Counted from the first letter of the stretch, positions 7,723-16,303 are shown. The stretch is DNA of 36,040 nucleotides from Calothrix sp. MO_192.B10 (GCA_030065055.1 JASJDS010000048.1:1-36040), one strand, 5' to 3'. Translations and numbers: made by a program. The notes: generated from the letters alone by a model not told the origin.

Positions 7723-8574
7723 ATGACCACAATAGCAAACTCTGAACAAGCCACAGAACGCGCCAGAGTCCATTACAATAGTGAAAATGCGCGGAATTTG
7801 TATGAGATTGCCATTGGCAGCGACACCTTAAATTTAGGATTATATGAGGACAATCCAGATCGCCCCATTGCAGAGGGGATGGCAAAAACCACTGAATGGA
7901 TGGCGCGACAAGTCCAGAACCTCAATCCTGATTTCCGTGTGCTTGACCTCGGCTCCGGATATGGGCCAGCCGCACGGCATTTGGCGGGAAAATACGGCTG
8001 TCATGTCACCTGTCTCAATATAAGTGAAGAGCAAAATCAGGAAAATGAGCGACGCAATCGTCAACAGGGTCTTGACAATTTGATTGACATTGTGTTTGGC
8101 AACTTTAAAGATATTCCGTTTGATGATGGCAGTTTCGATCTAGTTTGGTCTCAAGATGCCCTGTTCCACACAGATGGACAAGATCGCGTCCTCGAAGAAG
8201 CCTATCGGGTACTTAAACCAGGTGGACAGTTACTGTTCATGGATATTCTGCAAGCAGATGATTGTCCAGATGGAGCTTTAAAGGATTCACTCCAACGGGT
8301 TAATATCCATCACGAGGGTATCGGTTCTTTCCATTCCTATACCAGTAAAGCCGAAAGTCTGGGTTTTGAAACCATCAACGTGATCGACAAATCCCATCAG
8401 TTGCTGGTTCATTACACGAAATTGAGAGATTCTGTCATTGCCCATTACGACGAACTCAGCCAAAAATGTACCCCAGAATTTTTAGAATCTTCTAAGAATG
8501 GCTTATGTCAATGGGTAGAATCTGCCCAGCAAGGTCTGTTTACATGGGGTCTATTTCATTTTCGCCGTCCATAA
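7723..8574 (+). CDS. SAM-dependent methyltransferase similar to sarcosine/dimethylglycine N-methyltransferases
   Basis: Class I methyltransferase, 283 aa. The SAM motif I is VLDLGSGYGP (about residues 73-82); motif IV/post-I is 'FDLVWSQDALFHTDG', followed by 'YRVLKPGGQLLFMDIL'. The segment IGSDTLNLGLYE resembles the substrate-side segment (I/H-I-G-I/L-Y) of glycine-betaine-forming methyltransferases such as sarcosine/dimethylglycine N-methyltransferase. I infer N-methylation of a small amino compound, though C- or O-methylation is possible. The ATG at 7723 has AGGGG eight bases upstream; an upstream in-frame GTG (7714) overlaps that box and is unlikely. Second gene of the five-gene cluster. 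No glycine/sarcosine methyltransferase partner is in the window, so classical glycine-to-betaine synthesis is not complete here. Confidence 0.82.
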   Translation: MTTIANSEQATERARVHYNSENARNLYEIAIGSDTLNLGLYEDNPDRPIAEGMAKTTEWMARQVQNLNPDFRVLDLGSGYGPAARHLAGKYGCHVTCLNISEEQNQENERRNRQQGLDNLIDIVFGNFKDIPFDDGSFDLVWSQDALFHTDGQDRVLEEAYRVLKPGGQLLFMDILQADDCPDGALKDSLQRVNIHHEGIGSFHSYTSKAESLGFETINVIDKSHQLLVHYTKLRDSVIAHYDELSQKCTPEFLESSKNGLCQWVESAQQGLFTWGLFHFRRP

Positions 8575-8606
8575 GTAAGTAGTTGTTACTCAATCGGTAA
8601 TTGTAA

Positions 8607-8623
8607 GGTGGGCATTGCCCACC
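8607..8623. terminator. Intergenic hairpin ggtgggc-att-gcccacc
   Basis: A perfect 7-bp stem with a 3-nt loop lies between the methyltransferase and aminotransferase genes. It has no T-run, so it is more likely a dispersed hairpin repeat (read-through, mRNA stability or partial attenuation) than a strong terminator. Confidence 0.45.
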
Positions 8624-8656
8624 CTACTTCCTGCTGTGTATTTTCAAGTTAAGAAT

Positions 8657-9991
8657 ATGAACCCACAAGAAATTGTCAAAACCCATCGTGACCACGTCTT
8701 TTTTTCCTGGGTTCCTCAGAAAAATATCCAAAATCCGATTGTCATGGATCGTGCTGAGGGCGTGTATTTCTGGGATCAAGATGGCAAAAAGTACCTGGAT
8801 TTTTCCAGTCAGTACGTCAACATGAATATTGGTCACAGCCACCCCAAGGTGATTGCAGCCATAAAAGATCAAGCCGATCAACTTGCGTTTGCCCATCCGG
8901 GTACAGCTACAGAAATTCGTGCCGCAACAGCAGCTAAGTTAGCAGAAATTACACCAGGGGATCTGACTAAGACTTTCTTTACCCTGAGTGGGGCTGAAGC
9001 CATTGAGAATGCCATCAAAATAGCGCGTATGTACACGGGTAGGCATAAAATTGTCACCCGATATCGCAGTTATCATGGCGCAACCATTGGTGCAGCAACC
9101 GCAGGAGGAGACCCCAGACGTTTAGCCCATGAACCTGGTATCAGTGGGATTGTTCGAGTTCACGACCCCTATGCCTACCGTTGTCCTTTTGGCTACGCAC
9201 CAGAAGGAAATCTACAGGTTTACATTGATCACGTGATTCAAACCATTGAGTTTGAAGGACCCGAAAACGTGGCGGCAATCCTGATGGAAACTATTACTGG
9301 GTTCAATGGTGTGATTATTCCCCCCGATGGTTATTGGCAAGCCCTACGGGAATATGCGGATAAGCATGGTATCTTACTCATTTGTGACGAAGTTCTAGCC
9401 GGCTTTGGTCGCACTGGAAAAATGTTTGCGATCGAGCATTATGGGGTTGTTCCTGATATTATGGCGATGGCTAAGGGACTTACCTGTGGGTATATTCCTA
9501 TGGGTGGGGTGATAGTACGGCAACACATCGCTGATTATTTTGAAACCAACCCCTTTGTTTGCGGGCTTACTTTTGGCAGTCATCCCATTGCTTGCGCCGC
9601 TGCTTTGGCAACCATGAAGGTTTATGAATCAGAAAATCTGGTGGAAAACAGCCGGATTATGGGCGATCGCATGGCAGAAAAGTTACAGTCAATGAAGGCA
9701 AAACATCCATCGGTGGGGGATGTCCGTAGCTTGGGACTGTATGGTGTGATTGAGTGCGTCAAGAACCGAGAAACGCGAGAACCGATGGCTCCTTGGAATG
9801 CCAAACCCCACGAAATGGTAGTCATGGGTAAAGTTGCCGCCCGTCTTCGAGAGCTGGGTTTACACGGTCTTGTACGCTGGAATTGGGTGTTTATGTCTCC
9901 TCCACTTTGTATTAATGAGGAGCAGTTGGAAGAAGGGTTTGCCATCATTGATGAGGCTTTGAAAATTGCCGATGAAGCTTACGAAGGTTGA
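8657..9991 (+). CDS. Class III (omega-type) PLP aminotransferase
   Basis: Aspartate-aminotransferase-fold, class III transaminase, 444 aa, resembling taurine:pyruvate and beta-alanine:pyruvate aminotransferases. Motifs, numbered from ATG 8657: 'YLDFSSQYVNMNIGHSHP', SGAEA (111-115) for phosphate binding, 'RYRSYHGAT', Asp244 in 'LICDEVLAGFGRTGK' holding the pyridine nitrogen, and Lys273 in 'MAMAKGLTCGYIPMGG'. The enzyme would interconvert an amine or omega-amino acid and an aldehyde, with pyruvate or glutamate as partner; the substrate cannot be read. An upstream TTG (8615) would add 14 residues encoded inside the hairpin repeat, so I start at ATG 8657. Third of five clustered genes; 28 bp separate it from the next. 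Confidence 0.88.
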   Translation: MNPQEIVKTHRDHVFFSWVPQKNIQNPIVMDRAEGVYFWDQDGKKYLDFSSQYVNMNIGHSHPKVIAAIKDQADQLAFAHPGTATEIRAATAAKLAEITPGDLTKTFFTLSGAEAIENAIKIARMYTGRHKIVTRYRSYHGATIGAATAGGDPRRLAHEPGISGIVRVHDPYAYRCPFGYAPEGNLQVYIDHVIQTIEFEGPENVAAILMETITGFNGVIIPPDGYWQALREYADKHGILLICDEVLAGFGRTGKMFAIEHYGVVPDIMAMAKGLTCGYIPMGGVIVRQHIADYFETNPFVCGLTFGSHPIACAAALATMKVYESENLVENSRIMGDRMAEKLQSMKAKHPSVGDVRSLGLYGVIECVKNRETREPMAPWNAKPHEMVVMGKVAARLRELGLHGLVRWNWVFMSPPLCINEEQLEEGFAIIDEALKIADEAYEG

Positions 9992-10019
9992 TACTGGTTT
10001 TGAATAGGAGGAAGTTCCC

Positions 10020-10871
10020 ATGCAAATTGGGTTTATTGGTCTGGGTAATATGGGCAGTGGTATGGTTGTCAATCTGCTCAAGAAAGGGTTTGATGTTTCT
10101 GTACATGACATCCAACCAGAAAAAGCAGAAGCCTTAATTGCAGCCGGAGCAAGTTGGCGCGATTCCATCCCGGAGGTGACAGGGGATGCTGGTGTCATTA
10201 TGACCAGTCTTCCAGGACCAAAGCAGTTAGAAGCGGTGATGTTGGGAGATGCTGGAGTGATTGCCCATGCCCGCCCCGGAACGATTTGGATTGATACTGG
10301 AACCAACTCAATCGAAATTATGGAAAAGATTTCAGCCTTGGCTGGGGAACGGCAAATTGAGTCGATTGCTGCCCCTGTTTCTGGGGGGGCAAAGGGGGCT
10401 GAAACGGGTACGCTATCCATGTTTGTGGGTGGGAATCAAGAGACTTTTGACAACATTAAAGGGATATTGTCAGCCATTGGTTCCCAGATTTATTATGTGG
10501 GACCACTTTCCCATGCCATCCTTTCCAAGTTGCTGATTAATTATCTTTGCTTTATCAATACTAAAGCCCTGGGAGAAGTGCTATCTTTAGGGACAGAAGC
10601 AGGAATCGATCCCAAACAACTCACGAATATGATTCAAGCGGGTTCAGGGAGTAGCTGGGTGGCGGAAAAATTGCTTCCCTCGATCTTGGAAGGGAATCCT
10701 GGTCCAGCGTTTACCTTGAATTTAGCTCACAAGGATGCCTGTTTAGTTAATGAACTCAATCAAAGTTTTAAAACTTCTCTAGAATTTTCAGAACGTCTAT
10801 GTGAGGTTTTACAACAGGCTTGTACAACCTATGGTGGCGATAAAAGTTTTACTCGGATGATGAATTTGTAG
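10020..10871 (+). CDS. NAD(P)-dependent oxidoreductase, 3-hydroxyisobutyrate dehydrogenase family
   Basis: Beta-hydroxyacid dehydrogenase, 283 aa. The Rossmann signature is 'IGFIGLGNMGSGM' at the N terminus. The substrate-binding loop is 'APVSGGAKGAETGTLSMFVGG' (Ser121-Gly122-Gly123), and the catalytic Lys170 with Asn174 lies in 'ILSKLLINYL'. The family interconverts beta-hydroxyacids and semialdehydes, or reduces aldehydes such as succinic semialdehyde or glyoxylate. After a class III aminotransferase, the obvious inference is that it reduces or generates the semialdehyde the transaminase handles. A strong ribosome-binding site (AGGAGG) precedes the ATG. Fourth of five genes. Confidence 0.88.
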   Translation: MQIGFIGLGNMGSGMVVNLLKKGFDVSVHDIQPEKAEALIAAGASWRDSIPEVTGDAGVIMTSLPGPKQLEAVMLGDAGVIAHARPGTIWIDTGTNSIEIMEKISALAGERQIESIAAPVSGGAKGAETGTLSMFVGGNQETFDNIKGILSAIGSQIYYVGPLSHAILSKLLINYLCFINTKALGEVLSLGTEAGIDPKQLTNMIQAGSGSSWVAEKLLPSILEGNPGPAFTLNLAHKDACLVNELNQSFKTSLEFSERLCEVLQQACTTYGGDKSFTRMMNL

Positions 10872-10887
10872 TAGGAACAAGAAAGCG

Positions 10888-12072
10888 ATGAGTCATAGTA
10901 GGTTGGCAATTGACCTTGACCAAGAATATCAAATCTCCAAAGTCCAACAAGACCAAAGAAAACTATTTGTCTATTGGGTTGATGGTCATCGCAGTACATT
11001 CCACTATATTTGGCTGCGGGATAACTGTTATTGCTCTGTTTGTGGTGACCCCAAACATGGCGAAAAGCGTTTTCGGATCGTTGATATTCCCTTAGATATA
11101 GAACCCCTTTCAGTTAGTTGGGATAGCGGCAATACACTGGAAATATTATGGGAACCTGATGGTCACAAAAGCATCTATAATACTCAATGGTTGCGACAGC
11201 ACTGCTATTCTACTACCGAGAGAGAACATCGTCAGCATCGACCTATTCTTTGGGATAACCAGATTGTAACTAGCCTACCGCAGATTTCCTATGAAGAAGT
11301 CAGAACTGGGAATGCAAGTCGGTTACAACTGCTAGAACATTTGAGGGATTACGGGATTTGTTTTGTGCGAAATGTGCTTCCTCAGAAGGGAGAACTCGAA
11401 TCTTTTGCTCAGTCATTTGGGCCTCTATTGGAAACCAATTACGGACGTGTGTTCGAGATTGTTGTCGATCCAGAAGAAAGCCAGAAAAGTGTTGCTAACT
11501 CGCAAATTAACCTCATCCCCCACACAGATGATGCCTATCAATATGCACCACCGGGAATTATTTTTTTCCACTGTTTAATGGCGAACAATGATGGCAGTGG
11601 TCAGTCTACCTTTGTGGATGGTTTCCAAATAGCAGAGGTGCTACGTCAGGAGGATAGGGAGGCGTTCGATTTACTTTGCCGTTACGAGGTTTCCTTCCAA
11701 AAACATTATAGCGATCGCATCGATATGCAGTTCAGCAGTCCGGTTTTTTGTCTCGATAGTGGTGGTCATTTAAAGGAAGTTCGCATCAGTAATTTATTTC
11801 CTGCTCCCTTAGACTTACCAGAGGCAATTGTGGAGCCATTTTATGCCGCATACAGAAAGCTAATGCAGCTCTATACCGATCCAAGATACTTCCTGAAACA
11901 AGGTTTGCAACCAGGGGATCTGGTGATGTTTGACAACCATCGGGTTTTGCACGGGCGCACTGCCATTGGCATACAAAATCAGCGCCGCCATTTGCGCTAC
12001 TGTTCAGTAGACCGGGACTATTTCTATAGTCAGCGGCGGCTGATGGAGCAGAATCTCAGCTTTCAGGGATAG
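10888..12072 (+). CDS. Fe(II)/2-oxoglutarate dioxygenase of the gamma-butyrobetaine/trimethyllysine hydroxylase type
   Basis: TauD/TfdA-superfamily dioxygenase, 394 aa, with the extra N-terminal domain of gamma-butyrobetaine hydroxylases. The N-terminal zinc site reads 'WLRDNCYCSVCGDPKHGEK', with Cys47, Cys49, Cys52 and possibly His57. The catalytic domain has the iron ligands His212 and Asp214 ('PHTDDAYQYAPPG') and distal His355, with 2-oxoglutarate Arg357, in 'FDNHRVLHGR'. It would hydroxylate an aliphatic amino or betaine substrate, consuming O2 and 2-oxoglutarate and releasing succinate and CO2. It starts 16 bp after the preceding gene. Its last 17 bases overlap the convergent Sua5 gene. 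Whether the substrate is gamma-butyrobetaine, trimethyllysine or something else is unknown. Confidence 0.87.
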   Translation: MSHSRLAIDLDQEYQISKVQQDQRKLFVYWVDGHRSTFHYIWLRDNCYCSVCGDPKHGEKRFRIVDIPLDIEPLSVSWDSGNTLEILWEPDGHKSIYNTQWLRQHCYSTTEREHRQHRPILWDNQIVTSLPQISYEEVRTGNASRLQLLEHLRDYGICFVRNVLPQKGELESFAQSFGPLLETNYGRVFEIVVDPEESQKSVANSQINLIPHTDDAYQYAPPGIIFFHCLMANNDGSGQSTFVDGFQIAEVLRQEDREAFDLLCRYEVSFQKHYSDRIDMQFSSPVFCLDSGGHLKEVRISNLFPAPLDLPEAIVEPFYAAYRKLMQLYTDPRYFLKQGLQPGDLVMFDNHRVLHGRTAIGIQNQRRHLRYCSVDRDYFYSQRRLMEQNLSFQG

Positions 12073-12700
12073 GTTGCAAATCGGGAATAGCTTGGCGGAG
12101 TTTCGAGAAAGACCAGGCCCCCTCGCGCAATAGTTGAGCTGGTGAACAGGTAAAATCAACCAGGGTAGAAGGTTGTTGTTCGGGGTTTGGTCCTCCATCC
12201 AGAACTAGAGGAACTCTCTGTCCCAATTGCGCCGCCACTTCTGGGGCTGTTTTTTGCGTCTCCATTCCGGATACATTGGCGCTGGTTACCGCTAGGGGAG
12301 CGCCAACCTGACGCACTAATTGCAAACAAAGGGGATGGTTAGGGATTCTGACTGCTACTGTGTCTTTACCTGATGTTACAAATGATGGGACAATTTCAGT
12401 CTTAGGGAAGATGCCAGACATTGCCCCTGGCCAAATTTTGCGGAGGGACTGGAGGGTATTTTCAGAAATTTCCTGAGTAACTTGTTGCAGCTGTTCAAAA
12501 TTGGCTACATAAATTATGAGAGGTTTCTGTGGCGATCGCGATTTTACCTCAAAAATTTTTTTAACACCTGATTCCTTGGAAATACTGGCTCCAATACCAT
12601 AAATAGTATCGGTTGAGAACACCACTACGTCGCCATTTTTGAGCAAATCAACTGCTTTTTTTAGCGCCGCTTCATTATCAGCAGGTAAAATTTCTGTCAT
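12056..12700 (-). CDS. L-threonylcarbamoyladenylate synthase (Sua5/YrdC/YciO family)
   Basis: Makes threonylcarbamoyl-AMP from threonine, bicarbonate and ATP, the first step of the universal tRNA modification t6A37. It has 214 residues from ATG 12700 (an upstream TTG at 12736 adds 12 unlikely residues), the length of the single-domain YrdC/YciO type. Family motifs: 'VVFSTDTIYGIGA', 'KSRSPQKPLIIYV', 'PGAMSGIFP', 'VAVRIPNHPLC', 'PLAVTSANVSG', and a final 'STLVDF...LLREGAWS'. It converges on the dioxygenase gene with a 17-bp 3' overlap, so no terminator can separate them. Cyanobacteria often have more than one YrdC-like paralogue, so this may not be the main t6A enzyme. Confidence 0.9.
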   Translation of the reverse strand: MTEILPADNEAALKKAVDLLKNGDVVVFSTDTIYGIGASISKESGVKKIFEVKSRSPQKPLIIYVANFEQLQQVTQEISENTLQSLRKIWPGAMSGIFPKTEIVPSFVTSGKDTVAVRIPNHPLCLQLVRQVGAPLAVTSANVSGMETQKTAPEVAAQLGQRVPLVLDGGPNPEQQPSTLVDFTCSPAQLLREGAWSFSKLRQAIPDLQPIPES

Positions 12701-12920
12701 AGTTGGATTGGGAGAAATGTAATTTTGTGAAAACAATCTCCACCACGGGCGATTGCTAACAGATTTGTTAAATACACAAAAACATATATTACTATAGGAT
12801 TACTATTTTATTTTTGAAAAACACGTAGGGTGTCCTGCCGCGTAGCGTAACGCACCTATTTTTTCTACACTTGTGAAAATTAATACAGAATGTGATTTTA
12901 GCGAACTCAAAAAAATAAAT

Positions 12921-13207
12921 GGCGTTGCTGAATCCATGTATGAAAATGATGTTTTGTAATATCAAGTCCGGATGATTACTTGTAATAAAATCGTGATTTG
13001 TAGGTTGGGTTGAGGAACGAAACCCAACAAAAGTCTGATTGTGTTGGGTTACTCTGCGAGAAGCCCCTTCGGGTCTACACTTCGTTCTACCCAACCTACA
13101 TTTAATTATAAGTGTTTAACCGGACATGATATAATTCCAAAATCCTTGTAGAGACGTTGCACTGCAACGTCTCTACAACCGGATTCATACTTCAAATTAG
13201 CAACGCC
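12921..13207. repeat. Composite repeat region, possible MITE with short inverted ends
   Basis: The gene-free stretch 12741-13214 contains ggcgttgct at 12921-12929 and its inverse at 13199-13207, the same end motif as the element at 20587-20759. Between them are a 'gtaggttgggtt...aacccaac' module (about 12999-13101), also seen near 15259 and 29363, and a perfect 29-nt palindromic hairpin, gtagagacgttgca plus its inverse (13148-13176). The hairpin sits between two convergently read units and could act as a bidirectional terminator, though it has no T-run. Confidence 0.55.
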
Positions 13208-13214
13208 AAATAAA

Positions 13215-14936
13215 TTATCCATTGGCAGAGTTAGAACCATCCGGTGTATTACGATTTTGAAACCCTGCAATAACCGTAGGTAAGGTAGGATAAATATTGT
13301 CAGCACCAATTTTCTCTAACAACCCCGAACGTCTCAACTGTGCATATAAATCTTGTTTTACCCGCGCCATTCCGAAGGTAATCCCCCTTGCTGCTAATTC
13401 GCCGTGTAATTCCATCAAGGTATCAATGGCAGTAATATCAACTTCAATAATTGCTTCCGTATTCAGAACAAACCACTCCACTGGATGTTTTTCCGCTTCA
13501 ATGGCTTCTAATGCGCGTCGCTTGAAATCTTCCACATTAGCAAAGCACAGGGGAGCATCATAACGATAAATTACCAATCCGGGGATAGTTTCTGCTCCTT
13601 CCCAATCTTCAATATCATGCAATCCTGCTAAATCTGGCACTTTGCCCAAAACAGCATCATGGGGACGGGCTACCCTGGCAAATAAATCAATCACAGATAG
13701 GGCGAGCGCTACCGCAACACCAACTAAAAGATCCGTCAGGAGTACTCCCAGGGTGGTAATTATAGCTAGGAAAAACTCACTGCGGCGAAATTTTCGCAAT
13801 CTAATAAATTGAGGTATTTCGATCAATTTAGTAGCAGCATAAATCACAATTGCTCCCAGTGCTGCCTTAGGGAATAATGCCAATACAGGACGCAGAAACA
13901 ACAGCACCGCAACCACCACCACCAGACCAACCAGGGAAAATACTTGAGTTTTACTGCCTAAAGAGTCACCAATGACACTACGACTACCGCTACTACTCAC
14001 AGGAAACCCCTGCATAAACCCATTTCCCAGATTGGAGACACCTAGAGCTAACAGTTCCTGATTCGCATCAATCTTATAAAGATGACGAGTGGCAAAAACC
14101 CTTGCTGTCAATACATTATCTGAATATCCTACAACTGCAATGCCAATTGCTGAAGCTATGAGTTTAGCAACATCCCCAAGGGATATTTGAGGTAGGGAAA
14201 AATGAGGTAAACCGGCGGGAATTTTTCCTACCACAGCCACCCCTCGCCCATCCAAATTAAATAAAGCTACTGCTGCTGTTGCTAATAATACCGCTAAAAG
14301 AGGACCGGGTGCGTTAGGGAAACGATGCTGAATAGCGAAGAGAAACACTAAGACCAAAATCGCTACAATCAGAGTTGGTTGATGAACTTCTGGCAACTTA
14401 CTGAAAAATTCACCCACTTGCCCAAAGGCAGTATTTGCCTCAATCTTAATACCACTAATCTTACCCAATTGCCCCGTCATCATAATTACCGCCACCCCAG
14501 CCATATAACCAATCAGAATTGGTTTAGATAGCAAGTCTGCGAGAAAACCCAGTCTGGCAATGTAGCCAATGATGCAAACAACTCCCACCATCAAAGCCAG
14601 CAGGGAAGCGAGACTGGCATAATTAGCACCGTTTTCGGTGACAAGGGGTGAAATAGCCACCGCCGTCATTACCGCCGTAGTTGACTCTGGTCCTACGGAT
14701 AGTTGGGGGGATGAGCCGAATAGGGTATAAAGTATCATCGGCGGCAGAATTGCCCATAATCCCGTCACAGGTTCCACCCCTGCTAACTCACCATAAGCCA
14801 TGCATTGGGGAATTAAGTAAGCAGCGACGGTGACACCTGCAAGTATATCCCCACGCAACCATACTTGTTGATAGGAGAGTAGGGTTTTTAATCCTGCTAG
14901 GAGGGGGATGGGTTTATTTGTGGACTTGGGAGACAC
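13215..14936 (-). CDS. SulP family inorganic anion transporter with C-terminal STAS domain
   Basis: Inner-membrane SLC26/SulP carrier, about 573 aa. The N-terminal signature is 'LRGDILAGVTVAAYLIPQCM' followed by AYGELAGVEP. Ten or more hydrophobic segments run to about residue 430, including 'SVGPESTTAVMTAVA' and 'GFPVSSSGSRSVIGDSLGSK'. A cytoplasmic STAS domain follows, with 'YRYDAPLCFANVEDFKRRAL' and 'VDITAIDTLMELH'. The longest ORF (to 15044) would start inside a repeat-rich tract encoding an implausible low-complexity N terminus, so I use the GTG at 14936. Substrate may be sulfate or another anion; the sequence does not closely resemble the BicA bicarbonate type by eye. It stands alone. 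Confidence 0.88.
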   Translation of the reverse strand: MSPKSTNKPIPLLAGLKTLLSYQQVWLRGDILAGVTVAAYLIPQCMAYGELAGVEPVTGLWAILPPMILYTLFGSSPQLSVGPESTTAVMTAVAISPLVTENGANYASLASLLALMVGVVCIIGYIARLGFLADLLSKPILIGYMAGVAVIMMTGQLGKISGIKIEANTAFGQVGEFFSKLPEVHQPTLIVAILVLVFLFAIQHRFPNAPGPLLAVLLATAAVALFNLDGRGVAVVGKIPAGLPHFSLPQISLGDVAKLIASAIGIAVVGYSDNVLTARVFATRHLYKIDANQELLALGVSNLGNGFMQGFPVSSSGSRSVIGDSLGSKTQVFSLVGLVVVVAVLLFLRPVLALFPKAALGAIVIYAATKLIEIPQFIRLRKFRRSEFFLAIITTLGVLLTDLLVGVAVALALSVIDLFARVARPHDAVLGKVPDLAGLHDIEDWEGAETIPGLVIYRYDAPLCFANVEDFKRRALEAIEAEKHPVEWFVLNTEAIIEVDITAIDTLMELHGELAARGITFGMARVKQDLYAQLRRSGLLEKIGADNIYPTLPTVIAGFQNRNTPDGSNSANG

Positions 14937-15035
14937 GATAAAGAGTGAGGGAGTGAAGGAGTGAGGGAGTGAAGGAGTAGGGGCGGGGTTTCCCCGCCCG
15001 GAGTGAAGGATTGGGAGCCGGCCAGCTCCCTTCAT

Positions 15036-15141
15036 GTACAGCACTTTTGAGGTACGTGAGGTACACCAATTCCAGGGTGGCTTTTAAACCTTGGAATTTG
15101 AATTGGGCAACTGTACCTCATAAACATCGAATCTGCTGTAA
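15036..15141. repeat. Small MITE-like hairpin element
   Basis: Ends carry tacagca and tgctgta, internal gaggtac/gtacctc and ccaattcca/tggaatttgaattgg pairs, so the segment can fold into one long imperfect hairpin. No ORF. Further right, the 15142-15550 gap holds only a partial 'gtaggttgggtg...aacccaac' repeat at about 15259-15293 and AT-rich DNA without a recognisable gene. Confidence 0.5.
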
Positions 15142-15554
15142 AACGTGGGCAAGATGCCCGTACTACAAATTTAAACCTTTGGGATGTTCCTGTGAAAGAG
15201 TGAGGGAATATTCTTAACTCACTCTTACCTATCAACTGTCAATAACTGACAATTCTTTGTAGGTTGGGTGAAGCGACAGCGTAACCCAACATTAGATTAC
15301 ATAAATTTAAGAGTTGTACTTTATTTTATCCACATTCCTGATTGTGTTGATGAAAAGCATTCAAATATCAACGCCAAATTTAGTAAAACAAATGAAAATT
15401 AGTCTTCGATGAAAAATTTATGAAAATAAAAACAGTCTTCCATTCTAATTTTATCTTCCATGCCTGAGTGCGATCGCATTTGATAATCACAATTGTTTCA
15501 ATATGTTGCTAGTTGATTGACGATCACTTCAAGTAGGTGTATGTTTACCTACTA

Positions 15555-15754
15555 GGTAGTGTCAAAAATAAATCGACACACTAAGCCCGAACCTTGAAAA
15601 CCCTATAATCTCGTTGGAGTGTGTCGATACTTTATGCAGCAAGGTTTTCAGGCTGCAAAATTGACCCATTTTTGCAAAATCTTTCACGTTTTTCAGGAGT
15701 GTGTCGATTGGGGTATCTCAAACCCCCTCTCTGTAAGGGTTCCAAAAGTGAACT
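15555..15754 (+). promoter_or_regulatory. CRISPR leader with three copies of an atcgacacact box
   Basis: The AT-rich 200 bp before the first CRISPR repeat contains an 11-mer atcgacacact at 15572-15582 and two inverted copies (agtgtgtcgat) at 15618-15628 and 15698-15708, the last two exactly 80 bp apart. Position and repeat orientation make this the leader, holding the array promoter and adaptation signals. Function of the boxes is inferred. Confidence 0.6.
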
Positions 15755-16303
15755 CTTGACAAAACACTTCCCCTTCACGGGGACGGAAACGAGTATAGTA
15801 CGCTGTACAGAAGTCTAACTGATACCTTGACAAACCACTTCCCCTTCACGGGGACGGAAACTGGTTTTGAAGTAGTTGAACTTTCATCTTTCCAGAAGTA
15901 CTTGACAAACCACTTCCCCTTCACGGGGACGGAAACCTTAAGGCTTCATCTAGAGTGGTTTTTTCTACTACTCTTGACAAACCACTTCCCCTTCACGGGG
16001 ACGGAAACTTGGCATAGAAGTTTTCTGCCGCCTCTGTGGTAACTCTTGACAAACCACTTCCCCTTCACGGGGATGGAAACCCATAAGTTTTGACATTGAT
16101 GATGTTTTTTCTCCAGTCCTTGACAAACCACTTCCCCTTCACGGGGACGGAAACCCTTTAGAGCTTTCGCCTCTACTTTGCGAACACGGCTTTCTTGACA
16201 AACCACTTCCCCTTCACGGGGACGGAAACATCTGGTCGCCTCCTTGGAGGAATGGAACCGAAACTTCCTTGACAAACCACTTCCCCTTCACGGGGATGGA
16301 AAT
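15755..16303 (+). CRISPR. CRISPR array, 8 repeats of 36 bp and 7 spacers, no cas genes
   Basis: Repeat consensus begins cttgacaaaccacttcccct and ends tcacggggacggaaac, with an internal cccct/ggggacg palindrome and the common GAAAC end. Repeat starts: 15755, 15826, 15901, 15973, 16045, 16119, 16194, 16268. Spacers are 35, 39, 36, 36, 36, 38 and 39/38 nt. Repeat 1 differs by one base (aaaacac). Repeats 5 and 8 have ggggatgg, and repeat 8 also ends in aaat. The degenerate last repeat and the leader on the left show the new-spacer end is at 15755. No cas gene lies within the window, so the array must rely on cas genes elsewhere. Subtype cannot be fixed from the repeat alone; cyanobacterial GGAAAC repeats of this kind are often type I or III. 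Confidence 0.97.

Noticed and set aside
9622-10420. Long minus-strand ORFs opposite the aminotransferase and dehydrogenase genes
   Set aside because: They overlap strongly supported genes on the other strand and show no recognisable motifs; they are shadows.
6313-12072. Complete carnitine biosynthesis pathway
   Set aside because: The dioxygenase and PLP lyase fit, but there is no aldehyde dehydrogenase, and the aminotransferase and HIBADH enzyme do not belong to that route. Kept only as an analogy.
14937-15044. N-terminal extension of the SulP transporter
   Set aside because: It is encoded by gagtgaagg-type repeats and a GC hairpin, giving a low-complexity Pro/Ser peptide unlike family N termini; the GTG at 14936 is a better start.
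15621-16275. Open frames on both strands through the CRISPR region
   Set aside because: They consist mostly of the translated repeat unit (for instance a repeated 'TNHFPFTGTET') and are artefacts of the array.
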